Shown in pieces: positions 16,880 through 20,627 of a stretch of DNA of 20,627 nt; the first letter of the stretch is position 1; every line of letters begins with the position of its first letter. The stretch comes from an uncultured Selenomonadaceae bacterium. Its GTDB lineage: Bacteria > Bacillota > Negativicutes > Selenomonadales > Selenomonadaceae. Where the stretch lies: assembly GCA_905233325.1 (NCBI GenBank), contig CAJODU010000008.1:1-20627 (forward strand), in the 5' to 3' direction. The notes beneath the pieces were generated by a model. That model did not search any database and had not been told where the DNA came from. It worked only from the letters and a program-made list of their open reading frames with translations. The translations under genes and the position numbers were made by a program.

Positions 16880-18052
16880 TCACGCACCACCTTCAGTCTC
16901 AAGAGTTATACTTACTTTGACACCTTCCGTAAGACCCTGCATTCCGCTTGTGACGACTACTTCATCATTGCTGAGTCCTTCAAGCACCTCAATAAATTCT
17001 CCATCGTCAGTACCAGTTTTGACTTGTCGTCGCTCAAGAGTATTATCGGCTTTAACTACGAACACTGATGAATGCGACATATCAGTCATTGCCCTCAAAG
17101 GCACAGCCAAGCATTGATGTGGTTGAATGAGCTTGAACGAAACACCGCCATAAGTTTGAGGCTCCAACAGACCCGATTCATTGTCAACTTGCCAGAATAC
17201 ATTTCTAATGGCAGCAGGCTGTGAAGAATCTGGCAATATTTCTGTTATCTGTGCCGTAAATCTTTGATTTGAGCCTTGATTACCTGCCTCATAACTTGTA
17301 TTGAAAACTTTATTAAAATCATTATTTACAAATACCAACTCCGCTCGTTGTCCTATTGTCATTCGGCTTGATGTCTCGTCTTCAACCGCTGTTGAAAAGT
17401 AGAGCTTATTGAAGTTGCCAATAAGTGCCAATGATGTACCTGCTTGAACATAAGAACCAAGCTGTCGATACAATACCAATACTTTGCCGGATATTGGTGA
17501 AACCACTTGTTGACGTGCATCTTGTACAAGTAGCTGCTGCTTTCTTGTTTCACTTGCTGCCAATTCAGCACTTGCTGCATTGTATTGAGCTTCAGCCGCG
17601 TCATATTTTTCAGCAGTGGTGGCGTCTTGCTCTCGAAGTCTTATATATCTTTTGTAATCGTTTTCTGCCTGCCGAAGTGCCGCCTTAGCTTTGAGTATAC
17701 TGCTCTCCGCCTCTTGCAGCTTTAGAGCAATACTCTCATTCTCAATTATGAATAGAGGAGTCCCTTTATTAACTTGTGTGTTTTTGTTAACCAGCACTTC
17801 AGTTATCCGTCCGTCTATCAGTGCAACTGCGTCTGTCATTTCATTAGAATAGAGATTGATCGAATCAAGCACTATCTTTGGATTTATCAAACGTGCTGAA
17901 ACTTTAGCTCCTGCTAATGGTAAAGTCCTCTCTTCCATTCGTTTTGAAATTTGTACTTCTCCTTGGTCATTGAGATATGCACCATAATAGATTATTCCAA
18001 GACTGAGTAACAGAACGGTAACTAGCGCGATTATAAAGTATGAATGTTTCAT
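16880..18052 (-). CDS. HlyD/RND-type periplasmic adaptor subunit
   Basis: A 390-residue membrane fusion protein. An N-terminal membrane anchor (residues 5-24) is followed by a split biotinyl-lipoyl domain (GRITEVLVNKNTQVNKGTPL and SPISGKVLVLYRQLGSYVQAG). A helical hairpin of about 75 residues lies between the halves (QEAESSILKAKAALRQAEND and AEAQYNAASAELAASE). Beta-barrel and membrane-proximal domains end with LEGLSNDEVVVTSGMQGLTEG. It is the first gene of the exporter operon and differs in type from the next adaptor, so the system carries two. The hairpin is long enough to meet an outer-membrane factor, but no TolC gene is present in the window. The start ATG 18052 lacks a good Shine-Dalgarno site at standard distance. 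The product could also serve another pump. Confidence 0.88.
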   Translation of the reverse strand: MKHSYFIIALVTVLLLSLGIIYYGAYLNDQGEVQISKRMEERTLPLAGAKVSARLINPKIVLDSINLYSNEMTDAVALIDGRITEVLVNKNTQVNKGTPLFIIENESIALKLQEAESSILKAKAALRQAENDYKRYIRLREQDATTAEKYDAAEAQYNAASAELAASETRKQQLLVQDARQQVVSPISGKVLVLYRQLGSYVQAGTSLALIGNFNKLYFSTAVEDETSSRMTIGQRAELVFVNNDFNKVFNTSYEAGNQGSNQRFTAQITEILPDSSQPAAIRNVFWQVDNESGLLEPQTYGGVSFKLIQPHQCLAVPLRAMTDMSHSSVFVVKADNTLERRQVKTGTDDGEFIEVLEGLSNDEVVVTSGMQGLTEGVKVSITLETEGGA

Positions 18053-18103
18053 ATTTAGCGCAGGACACCCGAATGCGCCTTCACCCCTTCAACACATAAA
18101 TTC

Positions 18104-18131
18104 TTATTACATCTTGTTTGAGCATTTGCAA
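18104..18131 (-). promoter_or_regulatory. Possible second promoter of the exporter operon
   Basis: Minus strand TTGCAA (18126-18131), 16-nt spacer, TAATAA (18104-18109). It is closer to the adaptor start than the main promoter. Match to consensus is only moderate. Confidence 0.3.
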
Positions 18132-18214
18132 TCGAGCTATGATCTGACTGTAAAAAAAAGTAAACTTTGATATACAGCCGATTACAAATATTGCCAATTG
18201 CACGTCCATTGAAT

Positions 18215-18243
18215 ATTTTAACTAATAATAGCGATTACGTCAA
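18215..18243 (-). promoter_or_regulatory. Sigma70-type promoter of the exporter operon
   Basis: Minus strand TTGACG (18238-18243), exactly 17 nt, then TAAAAT (18215-18220). This is the best promoter match before the adaptor gene and would place the transcript start near 18208. It indicates housekeeping-sigma transcription of the exporter and sigma-factor genes. Confidence 0.7.
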
Positions 18244-18295
18244 GAATTTTAGCGTGATTCACCAAAATACAAAAATTGAGCCATATGAATCTTTT

Positions 18296-18348
18296 CGTAA
18301 ATAGAAATGCGTTAAATCAACATCAAGATTTCTATTTGCGCTTTTTTT
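18296..18348 (+). terminator. Hairpin with T-run pointing against all genes
   Basis: Perfect 10-bp arms AAATAGAAAT (18299-18308) and ATTTCTATTT (18328-18337), extended by a wobble pair and a C-G type pairing, are followed on the plus strand by GCGC and seven T (18342-18348). As an intrinsic terminator it would stop rightward transcription, yet no rightward gene precedes it. On the minus strand there is no T-run after the stem. It may block antisense transcription or mark an element boundary. Confidence 0.45.
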
Positions 18349-18382
18349 CATTTGCTCAAAAAACTTTACTTTAGTGGACAGG

Positions 18383-18970
18383 CTAATTTTTAGCCCATTT
18401 TAGAAATGTTGTAGGTGAGACGCTCAATATTTTTGCAGCATTACGAGCAGAAATCTCGCCTTTTTTCCATTGCTCGCATATTATTTCAAATTCCATAGGC
18501 TGTTTCATCGCTTTACGTCCAAATCTCACCCCTCGTGCTTTTGCTGCCACTATTCCTTCAGCTTGCCTTTGATGGATAAATTCTCTTTCTGTCTGTGCCA
18601 CAAATGATAACAGTTGAAGAACAATATCTGCTATCAGCGTTCCCAACAAATCTTTATTTTTTCGAGTGTCCAGCAATGGCATATCTATCACCACGATATT
18701 TGCCTGTTTCTCCTTCGTGATTAGACCCCACTGTTTCAAAATCTCTTTGTAATTTCTTCCCAGCCTATCAATACTCTTAATCACGAGGGTATCATCAGGC
18801 TTTAATTTCTCAAGCAACTGGTGATATGCTGGTCTCTCGAAATCTTTACCGCTCTGCTTATCCACATACATATTTTCCTCTAAAATCCCAAAGTTAAGCA
18901 TCGCTATTCTTTGACGTTCATCATTTTGTTCCTTGCTTGATACTCTAATGTACCCATAAATATTTTCCAC
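18383..18970 (-). CDS. Small serine recombinase (resolvase/invertase family)
   Basis: A 195-residue site-specific recombinase. The N-terminal catalytic domain has IYGYIRVSSKEQ with nucleophile Ser11, the conserved DRLGRN near residue 70, LLSFVAQTEREFIHQRQAEGI leading into the long E-helix, and a C-terminal helix-turn-helix (EISARNAAKILSVSPTTFLKW). The length and domain order match Hin/Gin/Tn3-resolvase-type enzymes; the HTH is C-terminal, which rules out the IS607 type. It starts at GTG 18970 with an excellent AAGGAGG 7 nt upstream. No hix-like or res site was recognised next to it. It may belong to the AT-rich mobile flank and could invert or resolve DNA nearby. Confidence 0.93.
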   Translation of the reverse strand: MENIYGYIRVSSKEQNDERQRIAMLNFGILEENMYVDKQSGKDFERPAYHQLLEKLKPDDTLVIKSIDRLGRNYKEILKQWGLITKEKQANIVVIDMPLLDTRKNKDLLGTLIADIVLQLLSFVAQTEREFIHQRQAEGIVAAKARGVRFGRKAMKQPMEFEIICEQWKKGEISARNAAKILSVSPTTFLKWAKN

Positions 18971-18990
18971 AGTTTTTCCTCCTTCTTCTC

Positions 18991-19026
18991 AAATTAAAAA
19001 TACCTTGAGGATTCAACTCCCCAAGG
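18991..19026 (-). terminator. Terminator between antitoxin and recombinase genes
   Basis: Stem CCTTGGGG / CCTCAAGG on the minus strand (19003-19010 with 19019-19026, one mismatch, 8-nt loop) followed by TATTTTTAATTT. The plus strand also has CTTTTT after the stem, so it could work in both directions. Confidence 0.65.
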
Positions 19027-19048
19027 CTTTTTATTATACTAAATATTT

Positions 19049-19354
19049 TCAATTCGCATTTACCATTTTCATTTCTTCGGGATACATCATAATTGCTTTG
19101 AGATAAGAAGTAGCTGTTCCATCTAACTTACGTCTCCCCTGCTCCCAATTTTGCAACGTTGAAAGCGGTATACCGAAAGTAGTTGCGAACTCTCTTTGTG
19201 ACATCTTTAATTGTTCCCGAATAAGGCGAGGCTGCACCTTATATACTATACTTTTCTTTATACCAAAAACTTTCTCACCTTCCACATCTTTTATTGCCTT
19301 TGTTAATCCTTGAATGACACCTTTTGCTATTGATGAAATATTATCTTCTACCAT
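19049..19354 (-). CDS. HTH (Xre/HigA-like) antitoxin
   Basis: A 101-residue DNA-binding protein. The C-terminal half is a helix-turn-helix of the antitoxin type: IREQLKMSQREFATTFGIPL followed by STLQNWEQGRRKL. The N-terminal part (MVEDNISSIAKGVIQGL) is helical and would bind the toxin. ATG 19354 is chosen since GGTGGAG precedes it by 4 nt; a TTG at 19378 is a weaker alternative. It lies 17 nt after the stop of the broken RelE-like gene, in the usual toxin-first order of HigBA pairs. The protein itself looks intact and may still act as a repressor of its own promoter. Confidence 0.85.
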   Translation of the reverse strand: MVEDNISSIAKGVIQGLTKAIKDVEGEKVFGIKKSIVYKVQPRLIREQLKMSQREFATTFGIPLSTLQNWEQGRRKLDGTATSYLKAIMMYPEEMKMVNAN

Positions 19355-19370
19355 TACTCTCCACCCTCTT

Positions 19371-19717
19371 TCATTCAAATGAATCTTTAAGTTGTTGCAC
19401 GAATTGACTTAAAATTTTCTTTTCTTGCTCTGTCAGATCATCTTTTACATTTTTAGGATATGCAAATAGCAAATATATTGGGTGATTTTCATTATAATAA
19501 TAATAAATAACGCGAGCACCACCACGCTTGCCATGACCGCTGCTGTTCCAACGAATTTTACGAATACCACCTGTATTTGGTATAACATCTCCAAGTAGAA
19601 AATCGTTCCTATATATGTTTTAAACTCATTTTGCGTATTCATATCCCAAATATCTGCAATAGCACGAAGATACGCTAGTGTCTCTACTATTACTTATGGA
19701 ATCAAAATATTATTCAT
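19371..19717 (-). pseudogene. RelE/HigB-type toxin gene, broken
   Basis: Two reading frames together give a RelE-like toxin. The first starts at ATG 19717, reads MNNILIP, hits TAA (19694-19696), then continues in frame with VIVETLAYLRAIADIWD and TQNEFKTYIG. Around 19597-19619 the homology moves to another frame: DFLLGDVIPNTGGIRKIRW, then SSGHGKRGGARVIYYYY and IYLLFAYPKNVKDDLTEQEK to the stop at 19371. The motifs GDVIPxTGGxRKxRW and GGARVIYYY are typical of this family. One nonsense codon and one frameshift make it non-functional as read, unless there is a sequencing error. A short ORF starting at ATG 19642 in the first frame is a by-product of the frameshift. Confidence 0.8.
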
Positions 19718-19722
19718 GTTTT

Positions 19723-19751
19723 ATTATACTTCAATGACGTATAATAGTCAA
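19723..19751 (-). promoter_or_regulatory. Canonical promoter of the toxin-antitoxin pair
   Basis: Minus strand TTGACT (19746-19751), 17-nt spacer, TATAAT (19723-19728). A near-perfect housekeeping promoter. The -10 lies only 5 nt before the ATG at 19717, so the message would be leaderless or begin inside that codon region, consistent with a decayed toxin start. Confidence 0.8.
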
Positions 19752-19771
19752 CTCACTACACATTGCGTTTC

Positions 19772-20627
19772 TTAATTATCAAAATACTCATCTTCCGGCA
19801 CAAATAGATCATACTTTGCATAATACTTGAAACCGCATTTATACGAACTTCGACCATAACGATTCTTCAAGCACACCAATTCCAATTCTCGCGGATTCGC
19901 TAATTTCGCTTTACGAATTGCCTCACGTTTCTCATTGACCGACTTTCTTTCAAATATATCCTTTGCTATCTCCTTTAACTGTAAACCCCACACTACATCT
20001 GCTGTATATTCGATTCCTCCGCTCTCCTTGAAACTCTCATAATCTACCAGCGATGTATAATTCAACCGATTGAAGCTGCTTATTACCAGCACCACTATAT
20101 CATTCTCGCTCTGCAACTTCTTCAGTGCCTTTACATTTGCGTCTATTCCCTCTCTTATTCCTAATCTCTCACTTGGTCGAAGCACTTGTAAATAATCAAC
20201 TATTACTACTGGTGATTTCTCACTTTCTTCTATATAATTTCTTACATAACTTATCACATCTGCTGTCGTATACTCAAAATCACACTCAATTATATTTTCA
20301 TTCGCTGCCAATTTTCCGTATTCTGCAATTGCTTCTTCTAAACCTGCAATTTTTGCTCCTCTACGAATATCTATCGCACTTAGCGCATTCCTCATATCTT
20401 TTTGTGCCATTAATCTGGCGATTCCTTTTGTCACCAATTCTAACTTGTTCTGTTCTAAGCTAAAGTATAGCACGCTATCTCCTCGCTGCGATAGCTGATC
20501 TGCAAGCTGATGCGCGAACGTTGTCTTGCCTAAGCTGCTTATTGCTCCCAGTACATATAACCCTGGATACAGGCTTGTCTCATTATCGAGGTTGCTGAAT
20601 CCTGTCTTCCTATCCTTAAATTTCTGA
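19772..20627 (-). CDS. DnaB-like helicase C-terminal domain protein, N-terminus beyond window
   Basis: The frame is open from the right edge to TAA at 19772, giving 284 visible residues. It is a RecA-fold ATPase of the DnaB helicase C-terminal type: Walker A GAISSLGKTTF, LYFSLEQ (the switch glutamate region), Walker B SPVVIVDYLQVL, the SSFNR sensor segment and a conserved NRYGRS near the end. Such proteins occur in Firmicute integrative elements and phages, where they help replicate the element. It stops only 20 nt before the toxin promoter. The AT-rich base composition matches the rest of the right flank and contrasts with the exporter operon. The missing 5' part may hold another domain; it is not visible. 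Confidence 0.88.
   Translation of the reverse strand, partial: QKFKDRKTGFSNLDNETSLYPGLYVLGAISSLGKTTFAHQLADQLSQRGDSVLYFSLEQNKLELVTKGIARLMAQKDMRNALSAIDIRRGAKIAGLEEAIAEYGKLAANENIIECDFEYTTADVISYVRNYIEESEKSPVVIVDYLQVLRPSERLGIREGIDANVKALKKLQSENDIVVLVISSFNRLNYTSLVDYESFKESGGIEYTADVVWGLQLKEIAKDIFERKSVNEKREAIRKAKLANPRELELVCLKNRYGRSSYKCGFKYYAKYDLFVPEDEYFDN

Larger units (their letters stand above)
18053..18382. other. Gene-free control region between mobile flank and exporter operon
   Basis: No coding potential was found on either strand. It holds a strong-looking leftward promoter (18215-18243), a weaker second candidate (18104-18131), a hairpin with a rightward T-run (18296-18348) and a small stem (GGCTAA-ttt-TTAGCC, 18381-18395) at the recombinase stop. 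The predicted leader from the main promoter to the first start codon is about 155 nt, long enough for post-transcriptional control, but no known riboswitch was recognised. Confidence 0.6.

Noticed and set aside
17359..17688. Short ORFs on both strands within the first adaptor gene
   Set aside because: They are out-of-frame shadows of the well-supported adaptor coding sequence.
18053..18382. Recombinase crossover (hix/res) site
   Set aside because: I searched for a 26-bp imperfect palindrome like the Hin/Gin sites and found none; the only good palindrome has a terminator-like T-run.
18381..18395. Stem GGCTAA-ttt-TTAGCC as recombinase terminator
   Set aside because: The nearest T-run on the minus strand is about 17 nt from the stem, too far for a standard intrinsic terminator.
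19445..19642. 65-residue membrane-like ORF
   Set aside because: The first half is the toxin's own frame and the hydrophobic second half is an out-of-frame reading of the conserved RelE part, caused by the frameshift.

Overview
Every convincing gene in this window lies on the minus strand, so transcription runs from right to left. TpsB-type outer-membrane porin and TpsA adhesin genes occur together with Shine-Dalgarno-driven, Firmicute-like genes: an ECF-type sigma factor, a STAS protein, a HigA/RelE-like toxin-antitoxin pair and a DnaB-like mobile-element helicase. This mix points to a diderm Firmicute, most likely of the class Negativicutes. That assignment is inferred from gene content; no rRNA or tRNA was seen.

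Right flank (about 18383 to 20627). This part is visibly more AT-rich and looks like part of a mobile element. In transcription order it holds a DnaB-type helicase that enters from the window edge, a canonical promoter, a broken RelE-type toxin gene, its intact HTH antitoxin, a bidirectional-looking terminator and a small serine recombinase. A 330-bp gene-free stretch (18053-18382) then separates it from the main locus and carries a good sigma70-type promoter.

Central exporter block (18052 down to 9901). This is a Nif11/NHLP-type peptide export system: an RND/HlyD-type adaptor, an NHLP-type HlyD secretion protein, a peptidase-containing ABC transporter with an intact C39 Cys-His-Asp triad, and a second NHLP-type ABC transporter with a non-peptidase N-terminal extension. 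An ECF-like sigma factor follows, and then a Nif11-like precursor peptide with a clear Val-Ala-Gly-Gly cleavage motif. No peptide-modifying enzyme is visible and the predicted core has no cysteine.

Left block (9802 down to 1). A second leader-like small protein (72 aa), a STAS anti-sigma-antagonist-like protein and a YbjN-like protein are packed with overlapping or near-overlapping genes. They run straight into a two-partner secretion pair: a TpsB transporter, then a giant LktA-type filamentous adhesin of at least 2359 residues whose C-terminus lies beyond the left edge.

The most interesting feature is the continuous, same-strand arrangement. A peptide exporter, its precursor(s), a dedicated sigma factor and a STAS/YbjN pair lead directly into an adhesin export system. 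A working model is a surface or competition island in which peptide secretion and adhesin display are regulated together. That functional link is inferred from layout only.
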